Assembly: GCF_026552795.1 (NCBI RefSeq)
Contig: NZ_JANFPI010000010.1
Location: 91,498 to 155,497 of the forward strand
Length of the DNA: 64,000 nucleotides
Direction: 5' to 3'
DNA from: Ectorhizobium quercum
GTDB taxonomy: Bacteria > Pseudomonadota > Alphaproteobacteria > Rhizobiales > Rhizobiaceae
Position 1 is the first letter of the stretch, and the number at the start of each line of letters is the position of its first letter. Both the position numbers and the translations under genes were made by a program. The notes below the pieces were generated by a model. The model was not told the DNA's origin. It worked only from the letters and a program-made list of their open reading frames with translations, and searched no databases. Shown here in pieces: positions 50,096 through 58,649 of this stretch.

Positions 50096-50998
50096 TCAGG
50101 ACAGAACGTCCCGCTTCATGAGCTTGTCGAGCCAGTCGGCGAAGACCTGAAGGCGGCGGGAAAGATGCTGGCGGTGCGGGTAGAGCAGCGTCAGCGCCAT
50201 AGGCTCGGCACGGTGATCGGGCATCACCTCGACGAGTTCGCCCGCATCGAGATAGTGCCGGACGTCATAAGCTGGAATCTGGATCAGACCAAGCCCCGCC
50301 AGGCAGCAGGCGATGGAGGCCTCCGCGCTGTTGACGGTGACGCGGGCGTGCATCGGCGACGAGCGTAAAACGCCATCCTCTATCCATTCCCAGTCCTCTA
50401 CCCGCCCGCTCGACGGCGAGGCGTAGTTGACCGCAGCGTGGTCGGGGAGGTCGTCCGGTGTGCGGGGGATGCCACGGCGCTTGAGATAATCCGGGCTGGC
50501 GACGTTTATCAGCGTCAACTCTCCGATCGAACGCGCGATCAGGCTGGAATCGGCCAATGGCCCCACCCGCAGCACGCAGTCGACGCTGTCCTCGATCAGG
50601 CTCACCGCGCGATCGGTGACGCCGAGATCGATGTCGATACCCGGATAGAGGTCCAGGAACTCCGGCAAAGCCGGAGCAATGATCAGCCTGCCGATACGGC
50701 CGGGCACGTCGATCCGCAGCCTGCCCGAGGGGCGGGCATCGGTCTGCCGGAACAGGTTCTCCGTTTCCTCGACATCGGCGATCAGGCTCAGGCACTTCTC
50801 GTAGAAGGCCGCTCCGTCCTGCGTCGGCGCGACCTTGCGCGTGGTACGATGGAGGAGCCGTGCCCCGACGCGGCCCTCCAGGTCCTGAACGGCCGCCGAC
50901 ACCGACGAACGCGGCAGGCCGAGCGTGTCGGCCGCGCGGGTAAAGCTGGAGCATTCGACGACGCGTGCGAAGATCCGGAACAGGTCGATGCGGTCCAA
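50096..50998 (-). CDS. LysR-family regulator of the SDR gene
   Basis: A 300-residue LysR protein: DLFRIFARVVECSSFTRAADTLGLPRSSVSAAVQDLEGRVG at the N-terminus, then the CrgA-like effector domain with SGRLRIDVPGRIGRLIIAPALPEFL. It is divergent from the short-chain dehydrogenase gene at 51138, the usual layout for a LysR regulator and its target. Confidence 0.9.
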   Translation of the reverse strand: MDRIDLFRIFARVVECSSFTRAADTLGLPRSSVSAAVQDLEGRVGARLLHRTTRKVAPTQDGAAFYEKCLSLIADVEETENLFRQTDARPSGRLRIDVPGRIGRLIIAPALPEFLDLYPGIDIDLGVTDRAVSLIEDSVDCVLRVGPLADSSLIARSIGELTLINVASPDYLKRRGIPRTPDDLPDHAAVNYASPSSGRVEDWEWIEDGVLRSSPMHARVTVNSAEASIACCLAGLGLIQIPAYDVRHYLDAGELVEVMPDHRAEPMALTLLYPHRQHLSRRLQVFADWLDKLMKRDVLS

Positions 50999-51137
50999 GT
51001 CCCCATGATCTCCGATTGTTCATGATTACTGACAGATGTTGTCAGAATGCCAGTCTTTATCATCGAAATCCAGACGATAAATTTCCCATAAGAACGCGGC
51101 CGTCGACGCGGCCGAGCAGCGAAAGGAGACTGTTGCC

Positions 51138-51911
51138 ATGACCGATCACAGCATCACCGGAAAAACCGTCCTCATCGCCGGCGGCGCAAAGAACCTCGGC
51201 GGGCTGATCGCCCGCGACTTTGCCGCGCACGGCGCGAAGGCCATCGCGATTCATTACAACAGTACCGGCACCAAGGCCGATGCCGACGCGACCGTCGCAG
51301 CCGTGAAGGCCGCCGGGGCAGAGGCCGTCGCGTTCCAGGCGGACCTGACCACGGCCGGCGCCGTGGAAAAACTGTTTGCGGATGCGGTCGCGGCCATCGG
51401 GCAGCCCGACATCGCCATCAACACCGTCGGCAAGGTGTTGAAGAAGCCGATCGTCGAGATTTCCGAGGCCGAATACGACGAGATGAGCGCAGTCAATGCA
51501 AAGTCCGCCTTCTTCTTCCTGAAGGAAGCCGGCCGGCATGTCGCCGACAACGGCAAGATATGCACCCTGGTGACATCGCTGCTCGGTGCCTACACGCCGT
51601 TCTACGCCGCTTACGCCGGCACCAAGGCACCGGTGGAGCATTTCACGCGGGCGGCCTCCAAGGAGTTCGGCGAGCGCGGCATCTCGGTGACCGCCATCGG
51701 CCCTGGCCCGATGGACACGCCCTTCTTCTATCCCGCCGAGGGCGAGGATGCGGTCGCCTACCACAAGACCGCCGCGGCGCTGTCGAAATTCTCGAAGACC
51801 GGCCTGACCGACATCGAGGATATCGTCCCGTACATCCGCTTCCTGGTTTCCGATGGCTGGTGGATGACCGGCCAGACCATCCTCGTCAATGGCGGCTATA
51901 CGACGAAATAG
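51138..51911 (+). CDS. Short-chain dehydrogenase/reductase (SDR) family oxidoreductase
   Basis: A 257-residue classical SDR. The cofactor motif is AGGAKNLGGLIARDFA; the catalytic Ser, Tyr and Lys are in TSLLGAYTPFYAAYAGTK; INTVGKV replaces the usual NNAG. The residues IHYNSTGTKA after strand 2 suggest NADP(H). AAAGGAG lies upstream of the start. It is divergent from the LysR gene; the substrate is unknown. Confidence 0.9.
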   Translation: MTDHSITGKTVLIAGGAKNLGGLIARDFAAHGAKAIAIHYNSTGTKADADATVAAVKAAGAEAVAFQADLTTAGAVEKLFADAVAAIGQPDIAINTVGKVLKKPIVEISEAEYDEMSAVNAKSAFFFLKEAGRHVADNGKICTLVTSLLGAYTPFYAAYAGTKAPVEHFTRAASKEFGERGISVTAIGPGPMDTPFFYPAEGEDAVAYHKTAAALSKFSKTGLTDIEDIVPYIRFLVSDGWWMTGQTILVNGGYTTK

Positions 51912-51918
51912 GGTATTT

Positions 51919-51938
51919 CCCGTCCGGTTACGGACGGG
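51919..51938 (+). terminator. Hairpin after the SDR gene
   Basis: CCCGTCCG (51919-51926) pairs perfectly with CGGACGGG (51931-51938) over loop GTTA, eight bases after the stop. The following bases are not T-rich, so it may act as a weak terminator or message stabiliser. Confidence 0.5.
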
Positions 51939-52007
51939 CCGCTCTTCTGGCTTGGGCAAATTGCGCGGGGTGTTCTCCCCAGCAAACAAATGAGGCAAGG
52001 CATCGAT

Positions 52008-52233
52008 ATGCAGACGACAGATTCAGACCTGAGAATCGAAACGAGGATCGGTGTGAGGCACGAAGCGCGCCGTATCCTGCCCATCGTTTCCAACACGACG
52101 GAACTCAAGGGCTTTCCTGTCGGCTTCTTTGCTGAAGAGATGCGCAGGCCTTTCTGACGTTCACGGAAGCAGGGCATCAGGTCGACCTTGCTTCGCCCCG
52201 GGCGGCAAGGTGATGTTCGATATCCACATCTGA
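52008..52233 (+). pseudogene. Decayed N-terminal fragment of a DJ-1/PfpI-family (type 1 glutamine amidotransferase-like) gene
   Basis: The first frame reads RRILPIVSNTTELKGFPVGFF and AEEMRRPF, then TGA at 52155. Shifting one base gives LTFTEAGHQVDLASP, and a second shift gives GGKVMFD. These pieces are the successive N-terminal motifs of DJ-1/PfpI-like proteins. The nucleophile-elbow cysteine region and everything after are absent, so this is a dead remnant with at least two frameshifts. Confidence 0.62.
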
Positions 52234-52670
52234 AGGTCCTTTTGTAAAAGACCGTCGTTGACTTCTTTTTATGCGTCAGGAAACGCGCCCTCATGGTTCC
52301 GATATGCTTCCGGAAAGATTTTTCGGGAACGCCGAAAGCCTCCCGGAGAAGGCTTTAAGCCGTTGGAATTGCTTGACATCTGTGGTTACAGGGGAGCGCA
52401 GACAACGATTCCTGCGATTGGTTGAGCAACCAATACCGAAAATAGCAGCATAATAATTACCTACCATCCACGATAAACGCTATTCTACGCTGTGAAACAT
52501 TTCGCAGAACCGGCTATGGTCATAGCCCTCGCAATGGATGCTACGATATACTTTCCAAAAAATCGGCGGCGTCACGCGGGATGTCTTCAGCGCGATGGGA
52601 AATTTGCCACACGCCAGCTCACCCCATAATCCGCGAATCATCATCAGCATGAATTGTGAAACGTCAAAAA

Positions 52671-52689
52671 CATGATAAAAACACTCATG
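52671..52689. promoter_or_regulatory. Candidate RirA-type iron-responsive operator before fecI
   Basis: CATGA-TAAAAACAC-TCATG is an inverted repeat with a 9-base spacer and includes TGA-N9-TCA, the iron-responsive pattern known from Rhizobiales. It lies 31 bases upstream of the fecI-like start, in promoter position. Confidence 0.6.
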
Positions 52690-52720
52690 AAATTTGATGG
52701 GTTTGCGGGGCAATTGATTA

Positions 52721-53224
52721 ATGGGTATCGTCGCCAGTGCGATCACTGAGTTCTATGTCAACGAGTACGCGCGCTTGAAACGGATCGTGTCGCGGATACT
52801 CGTCCGGCCGGATGCCGCCGACGATGTGATCCAAGATACCTTTCTGAAACTCTCCGACCATGACCTCAAAATTTCCGACCGTGGCCTTCTAGTCCGCGCC
52901 GCGCAAAACGTGGCGCGTGACTACAATCGCCTCGAAAAAACACGCACGTCTCTCTTTGACAAGGTGCATGACAGCCAGATAATCGGCGAGCCGGTTTCTC
53001 CCGAAAAAAGCCTGATGATGAGCGACCAGTTGCAATCGCTGTTTCGGGCCATCCATTCCATGCCGCACCGTCGCGCGCAGATATTCCTGCTCGCGAAACT
53101 CGATGAAATGCCCTATGCGAGAATCGCGGAGGAACTGGGCGTTTCACTCAGCACGGTCGAGAAGGAAATGGCCGCAGCCATGGCATTTTGCCATAAATGG
53201 CAGCAGGAACATGATTTTCCTTGA
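52721..53224 (+). CDS. fecI: FecI-family ECF sigma factor
   Basis: A 167-residue ECF sigma factor: region 2 near LVRPDAADDVIQDTFLKLSDH, region 4 near RAQIFLLAKLDEMPYARIAEELGVSLSTVEKEM. It is followed by a FecR gene and a TonB receptor with a signalling domain, so it should be activated by ligand at the receptor and switch on the receptor/transporter genes. The name is by analogy; the ligand need not be citrate. Confidence 0.9.
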   Translation: MGIVASAITEFYVNEYARLKRIVSRILVRPDAADDVIQDTFLKLSDHDLKISDRGLLVRAAQNVARDYNRLEKTRTSLFDKVHDSQIIGEPVSPEKSLMMSDQLQSLFRAIHSMPHRRAQIFLLAKLDEMPYARIAEELGVSLSTVEKEMAAAMAFCHKWQQEHDFP

Positions 53225-53289
53225 GGGTTGACGGTGCCGGAAACGTTCAGTGAACAGCGGAAGAGTCCACGAACAAGTGACAGGTCTGA

Positions 53290-54267
53290 ATGACCCCGAC
53301 CGGAAATGAGCAGGAAACGAAGGACGAGACCGTACGGCAGGCTGCCGCATGGTTTGCGCGACTGCGTGACCGTGAGCCGACGGAGACCGTTCGCCGCGAT
53401 TTCAGGGCATGGCTGGCCGAAAGCCCGGAGAATCACGAAGCATTCAGCAATATCAAGTCGTTGTGGTACACGATGGACCGGCCTGCACAACTTGCCGGCG
53501 CGAACCGCTGGTATCGCGAAGGGCTGGGGGTCGGGCGGCGGCGGAGAAGGTTGAAAAACCTTGCCAATGCGGCGGCCATTTGCCTCGTCTGTCTCTGTTC
53601 CGCCGCCCTGTGGCGTGATGATGGCCTGATCGACCGGGCGTTTGCCGATTATGCGACGGTTCCCGGTGAGCGGCGCGAGGTGCGCCTTGCCGATGGCTCG
53701 GTTGTTTTTCTCGATGGCGACAGCGCCATCGACGCCGTGCTCACCTCAGGGCAGCGTAACGTTCGCCTCATTCGCGGCCGGGCATGGTTCAACGTCACAC
53801 CCGATCCGCAACGGCCTTTCATCGTTGCGGCGGGCCGGGTGGAAACGAAAGTACTCGGTACCGCATTCGCCGTCGATACCGACAGGGATTCCGTGGATGT
53901 CACCGTCGAGCGCGGGCATGTAGCCGTTTCATCGGGGCGGGATGATGCCGTTGAACTGAATGCAGGCGAATCCGTGTCGTTCAGGGACGACCGGCTTGGC
54001 GAGAAGTCGGCTTCCGATCTCGACATAACGCTCGCCTGGCGGCGGGGGCTTCTCGTTATGAACCACACTCCGCTCGACAAGGTTGCGAGCGAGCTTTCGC
54101 GCATGAGCAGCGGCCGCGTTATCCTGCGTCAGGACGGAACCTATCCCGAAACGCACCTTTCCGGTGTATTCAAGGTAAGCGATCCGGACGCCATCCTTTC
54201 CGCGTTGCGAGCCGCCGATCTCCATGCAGTGCGCATTCCCGGCGTCGCGACAATTATCTACAGATAA
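53290..54267 (+). CDS. fecR: FecR-family anti-sigma/regulator protein
   Basis: A 325-residue protein: an N-terminal DUF4880-like segment (AAAWFARLRDREPTETVRRDFRAWL), one membrane helix near residues 93-110 (AAAICLVCLCSAALW), the FecR domain (REVRLADGSVVFLDGDSAID, ETKVLGTAFAVD), and a C-terminal STN-like contact domain (LSGVFKVSDPDAILSAL). It sits between the sigma gene and the receptor gene, 65 bases after the former. Confidence 0.9.
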   Translation: MTPTGNEQETKDETVRQAAAWFARLRDREPTETVRRDFRAWLAESPENHEAFSNIKSLWYTMDRPAQLAGANRWYREGLGVGRRRRRLKNLANAAAICLVCLCSAALWRDDGLIDRAFADYATVPGERREVRLADGSVVFLDGDSAIDAVLTSGQRNVRLIRGRAWFNVTPDPQRPFIVAAGRVETKVLGTAFAVDTDRDSVDVTVERGHVAVSSGRDDAVELNAGESVSFRDDRLGEKSASDLDITLAWRRGLLVMNHTPLDKVASELSRMSSGRVILRQDGTYPETHLSGVFKVSDPDAILSALRAADLHAVRIPGVATIIYR

Positions 54268-54380
54268 ATCAAATATTTATAAAAATTTTCAGATTTTTAT
54301 CCTGTTTTTACGGGTTAGGCCCTCCCCAGTCGTTCAGTCCTCGGAACACGCGGTAACATGATTTTCCGAGGGCGTATGGA

Positions 54381-56843
54381 ATGCAAAAGTTCAATAGACT
54401 GATCCTGAAGACGAGCGTCTCGCTGGCCTTGATCGGCGCGCTGATGAGCGCGCCTGTCCTGGCGCAGGAAGCCGGGCCGTCATCGAAATATGGCTTTGCC
54501 ATTCCTGTAAAACCCTTGATCGCGGCTCTGGCGGACTTTACGGCCGTGACCGGTATTCAGGTCGTTCGTCCGGGCGGCGCAGCCATAACCGGCCGCTCGA
54601 CGCCTGCCAACGGCAGCCTGACCCCATCTTCGGCCATTGAGACCCTGCTGCACGGCACCGGGCTCGGCTATCGCTTCGTTTCGGCCAATACGGTGGCCAT
54701 CTTCCGGCCCGGCAACGCCGGCGAGGAACAGGCCATCAATGATGGCTCCACGGTTTTGTCTCCCATCGTCGTTCAGGGCAGGGAAGAAAACGCATGGGGT
54801 CCGGCGCAGGGCTTCGTGGCACGCCAGTCCGCGACCGCCACCAAGACTGATACGCCGCTCAAGGAAACGCCGCAGACCGTCAACGTGGTCACCTCGGCGC
54901 AGATGGAAACGCTGAAGCCGACGCGCCTTGCGGAAACGCTGCGCTACACGCCGGGCGCCGTGACGGAGGTGCAGCCGAGCACAAGCTATTTCGACCGTAT
55001 CCGGCTGCGCGGCTTCTACAGCATCAACAACGTCTATCTCGACGGAACGCAGCTTACGCCTTCGGGATCGCTGGCTGTGGCGCAGGCCGACCCAGCCTTG
55101 CTGGAGCGGGTGGAAGTTCTTAAGGGACCGGCCTCGGTGCTTTACGGGCAGAACGGCGCGGGCGGGCTGATCAACATGGTCTCGAAGCGTCCGCTTGGCA
55201 TCAACCAGCACGAGGCGGGTGTCGGGTTCGGTACGAACGGTTACGCGGAGAGCACGGTCGACCTGAACGGCGTTGCGGAGGATTCCGTGTTCAGCTACCG
55301 ACTGGCCGGCGTGGCCCGAAAGACCGAGCTGAACAACGATCTGTCGAAGACCAAGCGCTATGCCATCGCGCCTTCCGTCATGTGGAAGCCGACCGATGCG
55401 ACAAGCTGGACCATCATGACGGGCTTCCAGCGCGATCCGGAAGGCAATTCCAGCAGCTATCTTCCCATCAAGGGTATGGTGCTGCCGAACGTCAACGGCA
55501 GGTTCCCGCGCAATGTCTATACCTGCGACTTGTCCTTCTGCGATTACGACCGGAAACAGGCCTATATCTCCTCCGATTTCAGGCATGATTTCAGCGATGC
55601 GCTGTCCTTTCGACAAAACCTGCGCCTTACCCGCGTAAGCGTCGATGCCCAGACGCTGAGCCCCGGCGCGTTGCAGGCCGATGAGCGCACGATTTCCCGC
55701 ACGGCGCTCGATCAGGCGGCGACCACCCGCGGCGTTTCGATCGATAACAATCTGAAATACGAGTTCGATCTGGGTGCGACGCATAACGAGATGATCGCCG
55801 GCTTCGACTATCGCCGCTTCACCTCGGACAATCTATCGGCACAGGGTATGAATTCGACCCTCAATCTCGATCTGTTCAATCCGACGTATGGCGGGCTGAC
55901 CATTCCGACACTGGTGACGCGCACCAACAACACTGCGACCCAGCAGCAATACGGTCTTTACGCGCAAAACCAGATGTCGATCGGCGACTGGCGCTTCATG
56001 ACTGGACTGCGCCAAGACTGGGCATCCTCCGATACCGACAACCACCTCACCAATGCGACGACGGAAACGAAGGACCATGCGCTGACCGGTCGCGCGGGGC
56101 TGCTTTACCTGTTCGACAACGGTTTGGCTCCCTATGTGAACTATTCGACGTCGTTCGAGCCGACATCCGGTACCGATTACTTCGGCAGCCCGTTCAAGCC
56201 GACGGAAGGCAAGCAGTGGGAAGTGGGGCTTAAATACGAGCCGACATCTTTTGATGGCGCCTTTACGGTGGCCCTGTTCGACCTGCGGCGCACCAATGTG
56301 ACGACGGCCGACAATGCCCATACCTGCGCGATGGCGCCGACGCTCGCAGATTGCGGCAGTTATTCGATCCAGACGGGCGAAGTACGGGTGCGCGGCCTCG
56401 AGTTCGAAGGCAAGGTCAGCCTGACCGACAAGCTGAACGCATCCTTTGGCTATGCCTATATGGATGCCGAGGTGACATCCAGCAATGATGGTTATGAAGG
56501 CAAGGTGCCGACGAATACGCCGCGCCATATGGCCTCTGTCTGGGTTGACTACAGGTTCGATCAAGGCGCGCTCGATGGGCTCATGATCGGTACGGGCGTT
56601 CGATATATCGGCAGTATGTATGCCGACGATGCGAATGCCGCCAAAATACTGGCCTACACGCTTGTCGATGCCAAACTCTCCTACGATCTCGGTGCCTTGT
56701 CCGAGAAGATGGATGGCGCGCGCCTCGCGATCTCCGTCACCAATCTCGTCGACAGGAAGGCAGTGGGTGGCTGCTTCAGCGCCAATTATTGCGATTATGT
56801 CGCGCGCCGCATGGTGATCGGCGCGCTCAACGTCAAGTTCTGA
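54381..56843 (+). CDS. TonB-dependent ferric-chelate/siderophore receptor with signalling domain
   Basis: An 820-residue outer-membrane receptor. After a signal peptide ending VLAQ comes an STN domain (FAIPVKPLIAALADFTAVTG), then the plug (TDTPLKETPQTVNVVTSAQM; ASVLYGQNGAGGLINMVSKRP) and a barrel ending in LNVKF. The plug motifs are those of hydroxamate/carboxylate siderophore receptors (FhuA/FoxA/FecA group). The ligand is not readable. The 113-base gap before it is AT-rich with A and T runs and should contain the FecI-dependent promoter. Confidence 0.9.
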   Translation: MQKFNRLILKTSVSLALIGALMSAPVLAQEAGPSSKYGFAIPVKPLIAALADFTAVTGIQVVRPGGAAITGRSTPANGSLTPSSAIETLLHGTGLGYRFVSANTVAIFRPGNAGEEQAINDGSTVLSPIVVQGREENAWGPAQGFVARQSATATKTDTPLKETPQTVNVVTSAQMETLKPTRLAETLRYTPGAVTEVQPSTSYFDRIRLRGFYSINNVYLDGTQLTPSGSLAVAQADPALLERVEVLKGPASVLYGQNGAGGLINMVSKRPLGINQHEAGVGFGTNGYAESTVDLNGVAEDSVFSYRLAGVARKTELNNDLSKTKRYAIAPSVMWKPTDATSWTIMTGFQRDPEGNSSSYLPIKGMVLPNVNGRFPRNVYTCDLSFCDYDRKQAYISSDFRHDFSDALSFRQNLRLTRVSVDAQTLSPGALQADERTISRTALDQAATTRGVSIDNNLKYEFDLGATHNEMIAGFDYRRFTSDNLSAQGMNSTLNLDLFNPTYGGLTIPTLVTRTNNTATQQQYGLYAQNQMSIGDWRFMTGLRQDWASSDTDNHLTNATTETKDHALTGRAGLLYLFDNGLAPYVNYSTSFEPTSGTDYFGSPFKPTEGKQWEVGLKYEPTSFDGAFTVALFDLRRTNVTTADNAHTCAMAPTLADCGSYSIQTGEVRVRGLEFEGKVSLTDKLNASFGYAYMDAEVTSSNDGYEGKVPTNTPRHMASVWVDYRFDQGALDGLMIGTGVRYIGSMYADDANAAKILAYTLVDAKLSYDLGALSEKMDGARLAISVTNLVDRKAVGGCFSANYCDYVARRMVIGALNVKF

Positions 56844-56852
56844 TCTCCTTCC

Positions 56853-56877
56853 GCCGGCGGCGATCGTAGCCGCCGGC
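56853..56877 (+). repeat. Perfect 9-bp hairpin directly before the ATPase start
   Basis: GCCGGCGGC (56853-56861) and GCCGCCGGC (56869-56877) form a perfect stem with a 7-base loop. It begins 9 bases after the receptor stop and ends at the base before ATG 56878, covering the place of the ribosome site. It could be an attenuator between receptor and transporter genes or a block to translation. Confidence 0.55.
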
Positions 56878-57717
56878 ATGACGGTTTTCCTGATGAACGA
56901 TATTCTTTCCAATCCCTCCGTCGAAGCCCGCATGCTGGATGTCGATTATGGAACTCGTCCGGTTGTGCGTGGCGTCGATCTGGTAATCGTGCCGGGCACT
57001 GTGACGACACTGGTCGGGCCGAACGGCTCGGGAAAATCGACCCTGCTCAAGGCGCTCTCGCGGCTTCTTGCGCCGGCAGCCGGTTCGGTCCTGCTCGAAG
57101 GCCGCGACATCCGCGATCTTCGTACCCGCGAGATCGCACGCAAGCTCTCGATTCTGCCGCAGGGGCCGGTCGTGCCCGAGGGGGTGACGGTCAGGGAACT
57201 GGTCGCCTATGGGCGCGCACCGCATCAAGGCATTCTGGGCATCCGTTCAAGGGACGATATCGAAGCCGTCGACAGGGCACTCGCGATGACGCGGATCGGG
57301 GCGCTTGCCGACCAGCCGGTCGATGCCCTATCCGGCGGCCAGCGTCAGCGGGTATGGATTGCCATGACCGTGGCCCAGGAAACGCAGGTCATGTTTCTGG
57401 ATGAGCCGACGACCTATCTGGATATCGCCCACCAGATCGATGTTCTCGACCTGCTGCTCACACTCAACCGTAGGCATGGGCGTACGGTCGTCATGGTGCT
57501 GCACGACCTCAATCTTGCTGCCCGCTATTCGGACCGCATGATCGTTCTCAGGGAAGGGCACATCATTGCCGATGGTTCACCCGTCTCGATCCTCACGCCG
57601 CAGGTGTTGCGGGATGCCTTCGAGATAGAAGCCGATATCCGTCAGGATACGGTATCCGGCTGCCCGTGGTTCATTCCGCTTGCGACACTGACCGAACGAA
57701 AGGAAGACAGACCATGA
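56878..57717 (+). CDS. Iron-chelate ABC transporter ATP-binding protein (FecE/FhuC-like)
   Basis: A 279-residue ATPase: Walker A GPNGSGKST, Q-loop ILPQGPVVPEGVTVRELVAYGR, signature LSGGQRQRVW, Walker B VMFLDEPTTYLDIAHQ and switch histidine VLHDLN. The YLDIAHQ tail of Walker B is typical of siderophore importers. ATG 56893 is an alternative start, since a hairpin masks the region before 56878. It overlaps the binding-protein gene (ATGA). Confidence 0.9.
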   Translation: MTVFLMNDILSNPSVEARMLDVDYGTRPVVRGVDLVIVPGTVTTLVGPNGSGKSTLLKALSRLLAPAAGSVLLEGRDIRDLRTREIARKLSILPQGPVVPEGVTVRELVAYGRAPHQGILGIRSRDDIEAVDRALAMTRIGALADQPVDALSGGQRQRVWIAMTVAQETQVMFLDEPTTYLDIAHQIDVLDLLLTLNRRHGRTVVMVLHDLNLAARYSDRMIVLREGHIIADGSPVSILTPQVLRDAFEIEADIRQDTVSGCPWFIPLATLTERKEDRP

Positions 57718-58649
57718 TCACCGGCAGGCGTACCTTCTGCCTTATGTCGCTTGCATGCTTGGCCGTCGCCCCGGCCGTGCATGCCGCACCATTTTGCGCC
57801 GAAACCCCGCTCGGTTCCGTGTGTCTCGACCGTCCCGCCGTGAAAGTCGTGGCGCTCGACCAGCAGACAACCGAATACCTTTTGGCGCTCGGCCTGCAGC
57901 CGGCGGGTGTGACCGGTCCTGCCAATTATCGCAGGTTCACCGGCGATGAAGAGCCTCGCCTTGCCGGTGATGTCGTGGACCTCGGCCTTTTCTCTGCACC
58001 GAACATCGAACTGATCATGGCGCTCGAACCCGATCTTATCGTCGGCAATGTCTCGAGCGTGCAGAAGAGCCTTTCTATGCTGCGGGAAATCGCGCCTGTC
58101 GCTGCATTCCTGTCGCAGCCGTCCGGCAGTTCCGATCAGTTCGGCAACATGTCGGCCACGTTGCGGGTTTTCGCCATGCTGACCGGCCGGCAGACGGAAG
58201 GCGAGGCGTTTCTTGCAAGCCTTGATGCCGGTCTCGCTGAAGCCCGTGCGCGTTTCAAAACGGTGGGGCTTGGCGGACGTCCGGTCATCCTCGGCAATGT
58301 CAATGCCGGCGTGACCGGCGCCGAAATCATGCTGTTCAATGCCAATGCGTTGCCTGCACAAATTCTGGCCAGGTGCGGGTTCGATTATGGACAGGACGAC
58401 GCACGCTTTGCCGACAAGGGGTTTACGGTCACGACGGCGGAAAGCCTCATTGCCTTTCAGGATGCCGATTTTCTCTACATGCCCTTCAATGCCAAGGGCG
58501 TCGAAAACCTGATGTCCACGCCGGTCTGGCGCAACCTGAACTTCGTGCGGGAAGGACGGGTGCATGCCGTTCCCTATCGTCTCATTCATAATGGTCCTCT
58601 GAGTGCCCGGCTGTTCCTGCGGGACGTGCAGAAGGCGCTTCTTCCTTGA
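57714..58649 (+). CDS. Iron-chelate ABC transporter substrate-binding protein (FecB-like)
   Basis: A 311-residue class III binding protein with a signal peptide (SLACLAVAPAVHA). The two-lobe pattern is visible: VKVVALDQQTTEYLLALGLQPAGV in the first lobe, PNIELIMALEPDLIVGN, and LNFVREGRVHAVPY in the second. It would carry the ferric chelate across the periplasm. The start at 57714 overlaps the ATPase stop; the stop overlaps the permease start. Confidence 0.88.
   Translation: MITGRRTFCLMSLACLAVAPAVHAAPFCAETPLGSVCLDRPAVKVVALDQQTTEYLLALGLQPAGVTGPANYRRFTGDEEPRLAGDVVDLGLFSAPNIELIMALEPDLIVGNVSSVQKSLSMLREIAPVAAFLSQPSGSSDQFGNMSATLRVFAMLTGRQTEGEAFLASLDAGLAEARARFKTVGLGGRPVILGNVNAGVTGAEIMLFNANALPAQILARCGFDYGQDDARFADKGFTVTTAESLIAFQDADFLYMPFNAKGVENLMSTPVWRNLNFVREGRVHAVPYRLIHNGPLSARLFLRDVQKALLP

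Larger units (their letters stand above)
51912..52720. other. Long region without an intact gene
   Basis: About 810 bases. It contains a hairpin (51919-51938), a decayed DJ-1/PfpI-type gene (52008-52233) and a candidate iron-responsive site (52671-52689). Short open frames between 52270 and 52700 have no recognisable features. The stretch is less GC-rich than its surroundings toward the fecI start. Confidence 0.55.

Noticed and set aside
52480..52746. 88-codon minus-strand frame before fecI
   Set aside because: No motif and no ribosome site; it covers the putative iron-responsive operator and fecI promoter.
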